64,000 nt of DNA from Gloeophyllum trabeum ATCC 11539 (GCF_000344685.1 NW_006920414.1:274532-338531), one strand, 5' to 3'; positions 1 through 11,976 are shown, counted from the stretch's first letter. Made by a program: numbers and translations. Notes: generated from the sequence alone by a model not told the origin.

Positions 1-322
1 AGCTGCTAAGATAGGCTCCCAGCTTATCTCGGGACCAAAGGATCAGGGAGGAGTTCAATATTGTGTTTGTAGCAATACTGATATCAGGCAAGCATGAGGA
101 AGATGTTGACGCACTGTCACTGCCAAAGTTGCCGTTAAAACTGCTCTGATCGGGTGCCACAGCATGCGTTCCAGGCGAGGCACAAGCTAGAGTAAAAAAT
201 CAATAACACCTAACAGAAGGCATAGGGGATAAATATCACACCTGCATGGGTACCGTTATCCGCACGTTCATTTGACACCGCTGATGGAATGCTTTGCGGT
301 GCCGGAACTATAATCAGGTCAA
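1..322. other. Intergenic, no gene seen
   Basis: No open frame with recognisable protein character, no RNA gene and no repeat was seen here. It lies 3' of the retropepsin-like gene on the minus strand. Confidence 0.5.
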
Positions 323-736
323 TTAAGCATTCATCGCAGCAACGGGTAGATCACGCAACGTACCCCATATATGTCCCGCCGGCAGTCGATGCGAGTTATC
401 TTCGGACGGGAGTAAATAACCAGCTCCGATGGAGGGACGACACGCATCCAGCCAGTCGCGGCCCAGGACAATGTCGGCGCGAACATGGGTGTGGACCAGT
501 ACAGGGAACGTCGAGTGGAACCAGCCGTTGCACGCGGGTACAACAACAGTACCGTGCATCACAACGAGAGGAGCCATAGAGCTGCCAGAAGTCGACCACG
601 TACACGGGAGGTTGTGTTCCTGTATAAAGCCGGCGCGGACACATGAACTATCGATGCTTGAGTCCACCAAGATGGCAGCCGGGACACCAAAGTACGAGCC
701 GACCAGAGACAGAGAGAACACTGCAGGAGCGCTCAT
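323..736 (-). CDS. Retropepsin-like domesticated aspartic-protease fold protein
   Basis: A single-exon frame of 137 residues. I see the two landmarks of the retroviral-type aspartic-protease fold: a hydrophobic strand ending ILVDSSIDSSCV near residue 22, followed by a helix-like VRAGFIQEHNL, and a late ADIVLGRDWLDAC near residue 87, where the I-V-L-G stretch matches the second conserved hydrophobic-Gly motif. In active enzymes the first site reads D-S/T-G; here it is D-S-S, so catalysis is doubtful. Known of the family: mushroom genomes carry many short stand-alone copies of this domain derived from LTR retroelements. Inference: a domesticated or relic fragment, since no reverse transcriptase, integrase or LTR is seen next to it. 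Function unknown. The start is the first ATG and shares a 385 bp upstream region with the divergent Mak11 gene. Confidence 0.55.
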   Translation of the reverse strand: MSAPAVFSLSLVGSYFGVPAAILVDSSIDSSCVRAGFIQEHNLPCTWSTSGSSMAPLVVMHGTVVVPACNGWFHSTFPVLVHTHVRADIVLGRDWLDACRPSIGAGYLLPSEDNSHRLPAGHIWGTLRDLPVAAMNA

Positions 737-1121
737 CGCAAGACGCCGTAGACGATCAATACTAGTGAAAGCTACGACGTTGACTACCAGCGATATACGA
801 AGGAGGGCTTAGCCTGAGAAAACTGACATAAGAGCTTTACTGCCGGTCAGATCTTTGACCGATCTTGCAAAAATGGCGGAGAAAGTGCGAACACACTTGG
901 TCGCAAGACCCGCTCCCCAAGGTAGCGGGAATTTCCGCGGTCACATAGGTTAGCAAGAAGAGGAGTGTTACATAGGTCACGCAGGGTAAGGTTCAGCAGT
1001 GGCCAGTCACTCAGGCGCGGAAGAACGATGGACCGATGTAACGGGTGGCTTCAGCCACAGGAACTTGTTTTCGTCTATACCTCCCGAAGGCAATCCTAAG
1101 CTCGCTCCTTTTCTCCTGAGA
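737..1121. promoter_or_regulatory. Shared 5' region of a divergent gene pair
   Basis: This stretch separates the starts of the retropepsin-like gene (minus) and Mak11 (plus), so promoters of both must lie here. No TATA box or other clear element was recognised. An in-frame ATG at 999 could extend Mak11 by 41 residues. Confidence 0.35.
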
Positions 1122-2754
1122 ATGTCTTCGAACATGAAGAGGACATCGCGACATACCGACGTAAGGCCTACGAAGAAACAAAAGACCGCAGCACACGCTC
1201 TCCGGACGGATACAAAAAAGAACAAGAAACGCGCTGGTACCCAAAGTCCGGCAAAGTCAGAGCTACCGCCAACCAAAACCTCAGTTAAAGGGAAGGAGAA
1301 GGCAATCAACACGTCGAAGGGCTTTTTGAAAGACCGTCCTCTCTCGTCTGTATTCGTCCTGGTTGCGGGATCGTACGAAAAACTGCTCTACGGCTTGGAG
1401 GGATCAAGTCACTTCGATGAGTCCGAGGGTGCTCTGAAATATGAGCTCAAACCGATATTCGCATTCCCTGCGCACGTCTCATGTGTCAAGGCGGTTTCCA
1501 TCTCGCCAGAAGGGGGAAAGTGGCTGGCTACGGGTAGTGCGGACGAAATCATAAAAGTATGGGACCTGAGGAGGCGGAAAGAGATTGGGGGTTTGATGCA
1601 CCATGAAGGTGAGTATCTCGCAAACTTATACGCATCGACTGTAACCTGACTAGCGGAAGCTAGGCTCGATAACTCAGCTCACGTTCCCATCCCGCTCGCA
1701 TCTCATGTCTGCATCCGAAGACGGGATGTTATCTCTGTTCCACACAAGAGATTGGGCCGTGTTACGGACACTGAAAGGGCATAAAGGCCGAGTGAACTCG
1801 TTTGCCGCGCACCCGTCGGGGAAGGTTGCGCTGAGTGTTGGTAAGGATAGAACGCTGCGAATGTGGGATCTCATGCGCGGCAAAGGCAGCGCCAGTGTGA
1901 AACTCGGCAAAGGTAAGCAAAATCGTCGTACTGTATACGTATTCAAGACCTAATGGAATGACAACGGTTTGAAGAGGGTGAAATCGTGAGATGGTCTTCG
2001 GATGGCACCATGTTTATTGTGCAGGTACAGAACACTATAGACGTCTACGCAACTGTATGTCCGTATCCCTCATCTGTCTGCTGGGTCCTCGGATCTGACA
2101 CTGCCCGCGTAGGATATGTCGCTGCTTTGTAGTATCACGCATCCCTCGCGAGTGCAGGATGTTAAATTCTGCAAGATCCCCGTGCAAGGCGATGAAGAAA
2201 GGGAATTCCTGTTAGTCGGGGCTGAAGACAAGAAAGTCTCGCTGTACGACATCGCATCGGCTTCGGACAAGCAGATACCCGCGATCGTCGCCGAAATGGT
2301 TGGACACGCCAATCGGTATGCTCGTTATATTTTCTATCTTCATTCAAACCGTCATGTCCTTTCCAGGGTAAAGGCAGTGGATACCATTCGTATATCCCTT
2401 CCACCGTCGTCTGGAAGACGGACGACGACGATAGCCGGCACGGTGTCCTCAGATGGGAAGGTTCTCGTTTACGACCTCCAATCGTCCTTATCCCAAGCAT
2501 CGTTGAACAGGGATAATGTCACAGTTATCCAGCCTGTTGCAGAATACGACACTAAGGGTACTCGGCTGACTTGTATGGCCCTGGGAGAAGGCGACATCAA
2601 AAGTGTGCCAGATATCGGGAAGAGAAGTCGGTGTGAGGAGGAAGGTAGCGAAGCGGAGGAGCAAGTCAGTGATGAGGAGGAAGAATGGGCGCCGCAGGAG
2701 GAGATGGAGGAAGAGGAAGAGGAAGGCTCTGCAAGTGAGGTAGAAGAGGACTAA
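1122..2754 (+). CDS. MAK11: Mak11/PAK1IP1-type WD40 ribosome-assembly protein
   Basis: Five exons (1122-1608, 1664-1912, 1975-2054, 2113-2315, 2367-2754) join in frame into 468 residues. After a Lys/Arg-rich N-terminus the propeller opens with FVLVAGSYEKLLYGLEG, and WD-type blades end in KVWDLRRR and MWDLMRG; SADEIIKVWDL and SASEDGMLSLFH are the diagnostic blade sequences of the family. The last 40 residues are almost all Glu, Asp, Ser and Gly. Known of the family: yeast Mak11 is an essential nucleolar factor for 60S subunit assembly. Inference: same role here. The ATG at 1122 was chosen because it opens the basic tail; an upstream in-frame ATG at 999 exists. The 3' end lies 67 bp from the 3' end of the convergent GPATCH1 gene, so the transcripts probably overlap. 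Confidence 0.87.
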
Positions 2755-2821
2755 AAAGTATGATACACTGCCGTGGTACGGTCCGCGATTAATGGCAAGA
2801 GTAATGTACACGAGGGAGGTG

Positions 2822-5800
2822 CTACATAAAATCAATTGCCCTCTTCCGTCCTCGTGGAGGACTCGTTTCACCGCCTGTCATGTCATTCGGTTCCGGAGCA
2901 GACGAAGCCGAAGCAATGGCCCCCAGTGTCTTGACCACCTCAGGAGGAGGAGCTTCCACCCACATGCTGTCATCGTCCTCCTTCCCTTCATCCTCGTCAT
3001 GTTCTTTCCGCTTTTTCTTCCTAGCCCTATCCTTGTCCTTATCCCGCTTCTTACTATCTTCCTTGGGAGGTAACGCCACGTCGTATCCTCCGTCTTCCTC
3101 CACTTCAAAGGAAACAAGTGTCTTGGTTTTCTTCTTTTTCTCCTTCTTGTCCTTCTCTTTCGTCTTCGTCTTCTTCGTATCACGTTCAGACCGGGGAACG
3201 AAGGTAGGCTTAAACGTAGCCAGGTCAATTTCCTCTTTGACGCCAGTTGCAGAGGGAGCATACGCCGTCGTGTTAGGCGCTCCAGCCAGATGAGAGGGTA
3301 CTACTGCTTTCTCCGTCTTCACTAGAGCCACAGTACCGTCTGTGGTCAATGGGCCTTGTCTGTCGACGTCCATCTTCTCATTCGTGTCGTCCTTCCCCTC
3401 CTCTCCGTCACTCTCTTCGTCATCACTGGCAAAGATTGCCTTGAACACATCCATTGGAGGCCGCTCATATGTCAATACATCCGCTCCTTGGGTCTCGTCC
3501 TCTCCCAGCCCAACATTATCGAGACTCTTGATTCCACCCGTGCTTTGACTTTGGGCATCGTTGAAGGACATGTATCCAGCAGCAGCAGCTGGTGGTACAA
3601 ATGCGCCGTCTTGATCCGTTGCCGAGGTACTACCAGCCGTAAATCCGGAAGCATCCGCTAAGGCAGCCTCGGGCGTCCATTTGTTGGCACCCGTCCCTGC
3701 CGCAGGCGAGGACGGCCCAGCTTCGGGCTCGAGGGGCTCAGGATTGGGCTCCTTGACGCCGAAGCGCTTGCAGAGCAGCCTGGCTGGATGCCATGGGGTG
3801 ACTTCGCGCGTCATAGACCCGTACATACCTAGACGCGCCGCATGGGCTTTAGGACTCTCTTCTTTCTCCTCTTCCGCTTTCTTCTCTTCTGCCTTTTCTT
3901 CTTCTGTCTTCTCGGGCTCAAACGCGGGAGTGTATAGCCCCTCGCTGATCTGCGGCCCTGTCTCTACGACTGAGGCTGACGTGAACCGCCCCGCCATGGC
4001 GGCGGATAACGGCTTGAAGACTACCGCAGCCTTCGCGTAGTCCTGTAGTTCCTTTTGGAAATCTTCTGCTCTCTGTCCTGGGAGAGGCGTGAGCTGGGGA
4101 AGGGGAGCGTCTGGGTCGGCTTGGGCCTTCAAGAATGTGGCGTATCGAGATTGTTTGACAGGATCGGAAGTGAAAGGCTGGAAACCTTGTAGAGCTGCTT
4201 TAGCTACACGGGGATCTACGCGAGGTACGCTCGAAGACGGCGGTGGAGGCTCTACGATAGGTTCAGCCTTCGGAACTCTATCCGGTTTCGAGAGGTTCGT
4301 GGATATGTTCTTGAGCCTTTCTCGGTCTTTCTGAGACAGGTATTCGAAGACTGAACGAGGTGCAGCTCGTATAGGCGTCTCTCCGAGGACAGCTCCTCGC
4401 TATAACAGTAATGTGAGCCGCATTCGTCATGAGTAGACTGTACCTGATGCACGAACCTGTTCAGGGGTGACGCCCGTCTTCCACTGTTGGTGAGTCGTTG
4501 GCTTCGGCAACGCTTGAGCCTCCTGCTGAGCCTTCTCCATGTTCTCTTTATCTTTCTGCCACACACGTCGGGGATCAGGTTTCCACCCCTTCGGCACGTC
4601 TGGTATAGGATACCTGAGAACAAATCGTCAATGAAGAATAACCACAAGATGATGCCCAACAATCACCATCGGTCTTCCACTAATGGCTCGTCGACGACCA
4701 CGAACCCGGGAATGACTAGTGAGCCGTCACGGAATGTTTGGCTTGTCTGGGTAGTCTGCTAGAACATGATTGAGTGTCCTTCAGTCGTGTCAGGAAACAG
4801 CGTACCGAGCGCGCTTTACCAGCTGTGGCTTGTCGCGAGCTCCTCGAGGCTGAAGGTCTGCCCTCATCTTCATCGACGATATCAAATGCCATGTGAGACC
4901 GGCCGCTCCTCATATCCGTATCGTAGACGTCGATATCATCGTCTTCAGCCTCGTTAAGTGCGCCCAAACCGAAGCCGGCTAGTGCAGTGATTTGAGTCAC
5001 CCGTCCGCTGATACTACCGCGAAGAAATACCTGATAGCCTTGGTCCCTGTCGCCCCTCATCCTGACCGCTGACAATCTCGCCGAGTTTAAGTCCAGCTGT
5101 ATAGCCTAGTCCATGCGTATCCTCCTTCCTGGGCGGGAGGAGCAGGGGCGTATCTCTGGCCGGATACATGTGCTTCTTCGCCTCCTCATCCTCCTCGTCT
5201 TCTTTCAACTCCGAAGCGTCCGCACCTGCTAACTGAATTTCCTGCATCTTCCTCTGACGCCAGGTTACCCGGGGGCCGACGCCTTGCCCCGGGCGCCAGC
5301 CCATCTTCCTGAGTATCTTGGCGCCGACGGAGTCCTTCGGCGGGGGCAGCAACGCCTCCTCCAGCTTGGAAGCTATTGAGCTGCAGCAGGTGGAGTCACC
5401 CAGTGACAAAGGAACATCGATAGGATATTAGGGCTATGCGTACTCTTTCTCCACCTCGCCAGCGCCCGCGCGCCGGCGTAGCTCCGCTTGAGTCCCTCCG
5501 ACCAAATCCATTTCGTCGTTCTCGTCAACGAGCTTGCGGCTCTCGCGCAGCTCGGCGAGGTCCTCTTCGTCCATGTAGTCTTCTGGGCGGGCCTGCTTTT
5601 GCTTCGCACGCTCGGAACGGGAAGAGACGAAGGTGGAGGGCGCCCATCCTTGTCATGCAGTTAGCGGGTAGTCGAGTACAGTAAAAGCATCTCAACGCAC
5701 CTTCTTTCGAACCGACAGAGTTGAAGTAACCAGCGGAAAAGCCTCCCGTGAAGGCGCCATGGAGCCGCCTCCGCCCTTTCTCGTCCCTCACCTGCCAAAG

Positions 5801-6047
5801 AATCGTATCGCAGATGGTTTATACGAAAAGAATTAACACACCTCCTGCTTCCATAGCGGCACGAACTCTCCAGCATCTCGTTTCTCGAGCGGTGGGAGCG
5901 GTGTCCCGATCTAAGGCTGTCATCAGGGTGCCTGTATTAGTTGCGAATCCCAAATCAACGTACCAGGCAGAAGTTCTCCGTCGCCTTCGAGCTCGACGCA
6001 TTCACGCCCAGATCGTTCAGCTTCCGTTTCAGCTTGCTGGTGTGCAT
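2822..6047 (-). CDS. GPATCH1: G-patch domain protein 1 homologue (GPATCH1)
   Basis: Nine exons in transcript order: 6047-5964, 5910-5842, 5791-5701, 5648-5444, 5380-5031, 4978-4806, 4758-4667, 4613-4457, 4399-2822, giving 932 residues. The N-terminal DUF1604-type block shows [20 protein letters not shown], then [20 protein letters not shown] and a [20 protein letters not shown] segment. A G-patch follows around residue 160 ([15 protein letters not shown]). The middle holds [11 protein letters not shown] and [11 protein letters not shown]; the C-terminal third is very acidic and basic by turns, with long Lys/Glu runs. Known of the family: GPATCH1 is a second-step spliceosome component, and many yeasts with few introns lack it. 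That fits an intron-rich genome. All introns are 44-85 nt GT-AG. The start is the only ATG before the conserved block. Confidence 0.88.
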
Positions 6048-6395
6048 GATGGTAGCAGTCTATGAAGCGGCAAGCCGGAGACCGCGCTGTGGCTTCGAAA
6101 TCGCCTTTCATGCTTACTGCCACTGCCACCGCTATGACTTACACCCTTCAGCGTTGTCGTCGTTGTTCACATTATTAAACGCTTAACACACACTGGGGAA
6201 ACATCTTCTGCTATCATAAAATTGACATCCAGAAGGCTCCTTTTGCCCGTGCTAGAGGCCTATACATCAACCGGCCACCCTCACGGTTTACGGTAAACAT
6301 TCAGCTAGAGGCACGCGTTTTCGTTGAGACTATTCCAGACCATAGCGATCGCTTGAAAGTCAAGGAGGCCACGTACGCTGTCTTGAGAATCCAAT
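6048..6395. promoter_or_regulatory. Bidirectional promoter region
   Basis: It separates the divergent starts of GPATCH1 (minus) and the F-box/propeller gene (plus). No canonical TATA box was recognised; the motif content is unremarkable. Confidence 0.35.
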
Positions 6396-8458
6396 ATGCA
6401 ACTTGATTACGAGGACGGACATGAAACTGAGCTGTCCTTTCCAACCTTGCCCATCGATATTCTTCTGCACATATTGTCCTACCTCTCCGTGAAAGATGTT
6501 ATATCTCTAAGGAAGGTTAGTATTGATTCGGTCGGACATAGTCAAGTTCCAATCCCCTCTCAATCCTAATTACTCTTTCACCTTAGACTTCCAAACATCT
6601 TCAGTCCCTTACCCGCCTGCACGCAGTATGGCTGAACGTCCTACTGGCGGAAGTGCTCCCCATGAACATTCCAATGCCGGGCCTCTACTCACGCGACATA
6701 TCCTCGCTCTCCGCCTCTGACCTCGAGGCTATGATAAGCCGTGCCCTGCGTTTGCGGAAGAACTGGTTATCCCAACACCCAGAGACAAGGAAGCGGCTAG
6801 AAATTGTTCCTTTACCGGAGGAGGAAAAACGGGATACATTACGCAGCGCGGTGGTCAGATTCTTACCAGGGCGGTGCAACCGTTATCTCCTCACAGTCAC
6901 CGGACACACAAACTTCTCCAGAAGACGATATACGGTCCAGTGCTGGGATCTTGAGGCAGACAGCGGCCCAAAATGTGTCGCGGTTCGCAGGTTCACAGAG
7001 ATCGTCAGCGTGGCCGTGAATTGCGATCCGACGGCGCCGGGAGTCCTCTCTGTTACATGTAAGGTCGAAGGTGACGCCGCAGCGCAGTGAGTGCATCTCT
7101 GGCGTCAGCGAGACTAGCTGTTGAGTCCCAAGAGCAGTCCGTCAACGTTTATCCATGCCCTGGATTTGGGGCCTACGAACGACAACCCTGAGTATGCGTT
7201 CAAGTACATCAATCATTTCCCTGGATGTAGGCGGCTGCACATATTCCGCGGGTCTCTTCTCGTTGGTACCAATGAGTCCGAGGCGGTGCGAGTATGGGAC
7301 GTGAACACCGGAAAAGTGATATTCGAGTTACAGGACCCGACCACTCACCAGGTACACAGTCCCGGTCTCCACTTGCGAGAGAGCTAATGTATCTTCTAAC
7401 AGCCAGGCGTGTGTGTCAGTGCCGTGTTCCTGGAAGACACCCGTTTCCTAGTTCTTTTCCGGACCGTTTCTCTTGAGATTTATCTGCTCCCGCCATGTCC
7501 TACCTCAGCTCCTCCCGCTCCTCCCTCCCCTACCAGCCCAAACACGGATTTTCAGGTTTTACACCCCGTAGCAATGTACCGCTGGCAATGGCGGATCGAC
7601 TCGGTATCCGTGTCATTCCAGATGGACGCAAGGAAGCGTTACGGTAAGCAACTGAACACGCCTTCAACGTGTTCATCGTCCCAGAAATCCAAGACCAATG
7701 AAAACGGACACCCGTACGAACCAACGCCGATGCACCTCTTCATGCGGTTCGACAGCTGGTTCCCGTGGCCCGTGAACCTCCTTCATCACTTCGTCCTGTA
7801 CCCAAATCCATCCTACGCACCTTCTCTACCCCCGTCTGCAAGCCCCGTTTTCTCCGATCACCCACCTTCCCACCTCAATATGAACCAACCCAACCTTCCC
7901 ACCTCCCACGCCCTCTCGACGTCCTCATTCAACCCCCTCACAGATCTTCCGTACCTTGCGACCCCAGACCAGACGCCCACGCTCGTCTCCTCCATATCGA
8001 GCAATGTGCGCCTCTTTGCACCCAGCGACATGGTACTCGGCGAATGGGGCACCGCGCTCTGGCTGGACACACAGACAGAGGCGTGGGGCGTGAGCAGTGA
8101 GCTCGGGCAGCGCATCGCGGGGCGGGTGGTAGTGACGTCCGGGTTTGACGAACGCAAAGCATATCCTGCTCAGGGCAGCGAGGGTGAGAGTGTGAATACG
8201 ACGACCGCCGCCGCCGAGCCGGCATTAGGGGCCGCGTTCGCAGCGGCCACACGCCAGGTGCCCCCGGCTCAGACGGCGTCTATGACCTTCGGGATACGCG
8301 ATACTAGTGTGGGTAGAAAGATGGGAGAAGGGGGAGTGCCCTCGGCCGGGGGCAGAGGAGGCGCGGATGAGTGGACGAATCTTGCGCTGGACGAGGAGGG
8401 TGGCCGGGTCATTGTGGGACGAAGCGGTGGGCGTGTGGAGGTCTGGGAGTACGTTTGA
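6396..8458 (+). CDS. F-box protein with C-terminal beta-propeller
   Basis: Exons 6396-6515, 6587-7086, about 7113-7351 and 7403-8458. The N-terminal F-box reads LPIDILLHILSYLSVKDV and continues across the first intron into LRKTSKHLQSLTRLHAVW. Later segments (YTVQCWDLEAD, AVRVWDVNTGKVIFELQD, GRSGGRVEVWEYV) look like propeller blades. Residues of the last exon are Pro/Ser-rich around the SAPPAPPSPTSP stretch. Family role: F-box proteins recruit substrates to SCF ubiquitin ligases; the substrate here is unknown. Odd: the best exon set sums to 1915 nt, one too many. The reading frame changes in a short T run near 7148-7150, between the frame reading VESQEQSVNV and the one reading HALDLGPT. This is a frameshift mutation, a sequence error, or a splice I could not resolve. 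If functional, about 637 residues. Confidence 0.68.
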
Positions 8459-8672
8459 TTTGAGCGGACGAATTGGCAACTTTGGGGGATATACAAGACA
8501 TGATATCTTACGACCCGAGAAATAGACTCTCCTCGGTTGAGTATACCATAGCTTTGTATTTTATGTACATTTACGGTTGAAAATTGGTAGTGTTTGCGAC
8601 GAGATATTTGAATACCGATCTCGAATGCTCATAGATCGCAGGTGAACGCCGATTGTATTGGTATGCAACCCA

Positions 8673-8690
8673 GAATAAATAAATAAAATA
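8673..8690 (+). terminator. Clustered AATAAA polyadenylation signals
   Basis: Overlapping AATAAATAAATAAAATA about 215 nt after the stop of the F-box/propeller gene, just before the 3' end of the convergent membrane-protein gene. This is a plausible polyadenylation signal for the plus-strand gene; the assignment rests on sequence and position only. Confidence 0.4.
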
Positions 8691-8773
8691 TCGGTTCGTT
8701 ATACATCATGAAGTTGGTCCGACACCCCCATGAATCCGCATCACAGCACAGCCGTACGCGTCCACCACGAAGC

Positions 8774-9638
8774 TTACACCGCCTTGTTCCCGAAAGAATG
8801 GGCCTGGTCGGCGTATGGGTAGGAGTACGGTTCGTTCGCCAAGCCGTCCTGGCTGCCCCTGCCGCCTACCTGAGAATACGGGCCGCTGTTCAAACTGTAC
8901 GCCTGCGACTTCGACCAGGCCGCTTCTTCCTCCTTGTCCTCCAGCTTCTCGCCGTACTGGTAGATAATCCACAGGGCGTCTGCACGAGCGACATCAAAAC
9001 GAGCGAACCGCGCTCGCGGAAGATTTCCACGTACAAGACTCCACGACGAGGGGCAGGACGAACAAAATTATGGAGAGGGCCTTGATCCATTTCAGTGCTT
9101 CGTGGCACGTTTGCTCAGACTGGTTCTTGTCCTGGGTGCACTCCGACAGCAGCTTCGAGTCGGGCTCGCGGAGGAACAGGATCACTTGCAGGATCGCGAC
9201 GATGGTCTTGGCCGCGAGGAGAATGCTGATCACGTAGGCGTACGGGGCGATCCAGGAAACGCTCTTGCGGATCGTGCCGATGAACCTGAGCAGGTTGTTG
9301 CTGTCAGTCTTTCCGCATGGACAACGAGGAGCAAGGAGTGATCGAACGTACGCTGCCAACGCTACCACGCCGGTCAAGGTGAAGAGGACGCCTTGGGCGA
9401 TGGCGTCGCGGTACGCCTCGTTGGTATCCAGCACATGATCTGAAACAACCAGTCCGCGAAGATAAATGCCGAATGCAGACCCAGGGACAAAATGAGAGAA
9501 GGTCTACGCACGGGACTTGTTATGGGCTACAACAACCCAGACGGCGACGGCCAGGAGCGCGTTCAGCGCAAACTGGACGAACGAGATCAAGAACGCGCCG
9601 AAGCGGATCGGGAGGCAGCAGCAAAAGTGGTGGGCCAT
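8774..9638 (-). CDS. Four-helix membrane protein, uncharacterised
   Basis: Four exons (9638-9512, 9439-9352, 9300-9035, 8979-8774) give 228 residues. It starts MAHHFCCCLPIRFG, a Cys cluster seen in a family of small mushroom membrane proteins and likely near the membrane surface. Four hydrophobic segments follow: FLISFVQFALNALLAVAVWV, VLFTLTGVVALAA, YVISILLAAKTIVAILQVIL, and IKALSIILFVLPLVV with WIIYQYG. Between helices 3 and 4 lies a loop with two cysteines (ECTQDKNQSEQTC) that could form a disulfide. The tail is polar and Tyr/Ser/Gly-rich. The layout recalls tetraspan proteins, but I do not see the CCG motif of tetraspanins. Function and membrane are unknown. Confidence 0.72.
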
Positions 9639-10488
9639 GTCTGCTTTGAGGAGCGGGGGGTGTACTAACGCTCCCTCAGCTAACGGTATTTTATACGAAC
9701 CCCAGGATGTGATGCACTACCCAACGTACATCACATGTGCGTGGGGCGGTATGCCGCCCACGACGGGTTGTGAAAGCCAGCGCCGACGAGACCGTGTCCC
9801 TTCCTATATCTGCTGAGGATGTGCCGGAAATATAATCTGAGCGGCTGTCTGAGGGACGGGCCTCGGAGGTATCGGTAGGGCTGTGCTGGGGCGCTGCAGT
9901 ACCGGGCGATTCGCAGCGCCACACAGACCTACAATTCAAATAGTTAGGAAGCTCGCCATGAGATGTTTATCGTGTCCGCATCGCGGCCTGAGCACAGAGA
10001 GAAGAGGAACCAGATGGAGGCAAACTGCACAGCAGCCGCGGAATATTATAGAGGCTAGCTCTGTACATGATGGTGAACATGGGCGGTAAGGCTGCTTCGA
10101 GGAACCTTGGCATAACAAACGACGTGCAGGGATAGCGAGCATAGCAAGATAGAGAGAGAGCAGGATGGGGGGAAGTGGTAATGGAAGAGCTACTGGACCT
10201 TCGGATAAATATCGGGGAAATGCTGAAAGGATATGCCAGAATAGATAGTCGTAGATGGGCAGATTCGGCGCATGAAGAGAGCGAGACATGAGCGGAGGGA
10301 TAGCAGAGCACAGTGAAATGATACAGGACAGCTTGACTTTTGACTTCGTAGATCGTCGTTCCGGCGGGTTTTGACTTTTCATACCTCCGTCGTTTTTGAC
10401 TTGCATTAAGGCCGGAGGCAATGGAAACGGCTGATAAGTCCCTTGTGGCGACTTCCAAGACCTCAACTTGCGGCTGGGACCAGGACAA
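9639..10488. other. Intergenic, no gene seen
   Basis: This 850 bp stretch holds the promoter of the four-helix protein and the 3' flank of the Ser/Pro-rich gene, both on the minus strand. Frames present here lack protein character, and no repeat was seen. Confidence 0.45.
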
Positions 10489-11321
10489 TCAGTCTCCATT
10501 CTCCGCCTCCATGTCCCATTGCGCCCTCTCCTGCTCAATCGGACTCTGCGACATGGACATCGCGCTGAACAACTTGTCTGTAAAGTTCGAGTCCAGTGTC
10601 ACAGGCGAGTCTACAGGTAGAGCATTAGGTGAACAGGACGGAGCGAAAGGTTGACGATTCAAGGATGCTGGGGCTTGCTGAGAGGGAATGGGTGGCAAAG
10701 GGGAGTTCGGCGGAGGGAGAGCAGGGGCGAGCTGGAGACGAAGCTTTCGTCGAGTCCTGTGCGAACCAGCATTAGTCGATACGTCAACGAACTGAGATGG
10801 GGCGATGTTGCTCACCTGAGAACAGGCATCGCTCCTCTCGCAGGGACGAACAGCGTACTCGCTCTAGCTCGTCCGCTAGGACTCCCTTCCTCCTTGATTC
10901 TGCCCATAGCACCCTCGGCTACCGTAGCGCTCCTGCTCCTTCCGGGGGACATACTAACCAGCAGCTGCCTCTGTCGCTGCATCGCGATGTCCACGCTCCT
11001 CTGGGGACTCTTCAGCTGGCCCAGGCTCGCGTTTATTGAAGAGACATTGAGCGAAAGGGATGACCGCCTCTTGCGAACGTGTCTGCGTGGCGTGCTAGGT
11101 GCAGGATTTGGCGATGGGGGAGGAGGTTGGCAGCCCGAAGTCGAAGGAGCCGGGAATGAAAAGGACGGCGTCGGTGGAAGCGGCGAAGGGGACGGAGATG
11201 GAGATGAGGAACGGGAGCGGGCTGGCGAGTAGGCCATTGCGCAGGGGCTAGAGGGGAGTGCATCCAAGTCAGGCGTCGGTGGGCGCAACGTGAAAGCCGT
11301 GTCAAGGCGGAGAGTATTCAT
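10489..11321 (-). CDS. Ser/Pro-rich basic protein, uncharacterised
   Basis: Two exons (11321-10816, 10756-10489) joined by a GTGAGC...CAG intron give 257 residues. The N-terminus is FTLRPPTPDLDALPSSP, then a long Ser/Pro low-complexity region with SRSSSPSPSPSPLPPTPS. A more ordered, basic middle follows (RRHVRKRRSSLSLNVSSINA, QRSVDIAMQRQRQLLVSMSP), then Pro-rich sequence again, ending in the likely helical VTLDSNFTDKLFSAMSMSQS. SP and TP pairs are frequent, so it could be a target of proline-directed kinases. No known domain was recognised. It is mostly disordered and probably nuclear or cytosolic; no signal peptide. Confidence in the gene is fair because the splice junction keeps frame and composition across it. 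Confidence 0.6.
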
Positions 11322-11976
11322 TGTGTATCGTGCAATCAGAGAATTAGGGGGAATTTTTTAACGATATTACAGCCGCTACCGTCGGCGAGCTCAGTTCAGA
11401 GAGATGAGGAGAAAGACGCTACGCTGCCGCGGAGAATTCCAATAACTTGAACTTGTGGGTCCATTGCCGCCACCAAAGCCAAACAACGCGTAAATACCAG
11501 ATCTGAATCGGCGACACGGACTAAGTACGGCGGAAGACTCTGCGCAGTAATCGCCCGTGGCCATGCAAGTTCCATAGGCATACGAGTATGTTTTTCTGCA
11601 GCGTTGACGACTTATACCTGGAGAATTGAATATCATGTATCTGGGCGCCGTGCTCATACGCGCCCTCAGCGCCGCGGGTAAAAGTGCTTGGACAACACCA
11701 TTATCGTGCAGAAAGCAGTCTCCTGCGTGCAACACTCATCGATGCCAACACGGCCGGTTAATAAGCTATGTTCGAGCGGTACAGACGTATGACAGGCTCA
11801 GACAATCCCGCACTTTATACACTCGAACACTACTGATGGTCACAATCGGAACAGAAGTATGAAATTACAGAACACGACCGCTCGGCAAACGCTTCAAATC
11901 ACAAGTACATATCATTGCAGCGAGGTAGCAAACCGGATCACCTTCTGTAGATGCTATTAGGGGATCCTAATGCGTC
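11322..11976. other. Intergenic, no gene seen
   Basis: Promoter side of the Ser/Pro-rich gene and 3' flank of the DUF7770-like gene, both minus strand. Nothing else could be supported. Confidence 0.45.
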
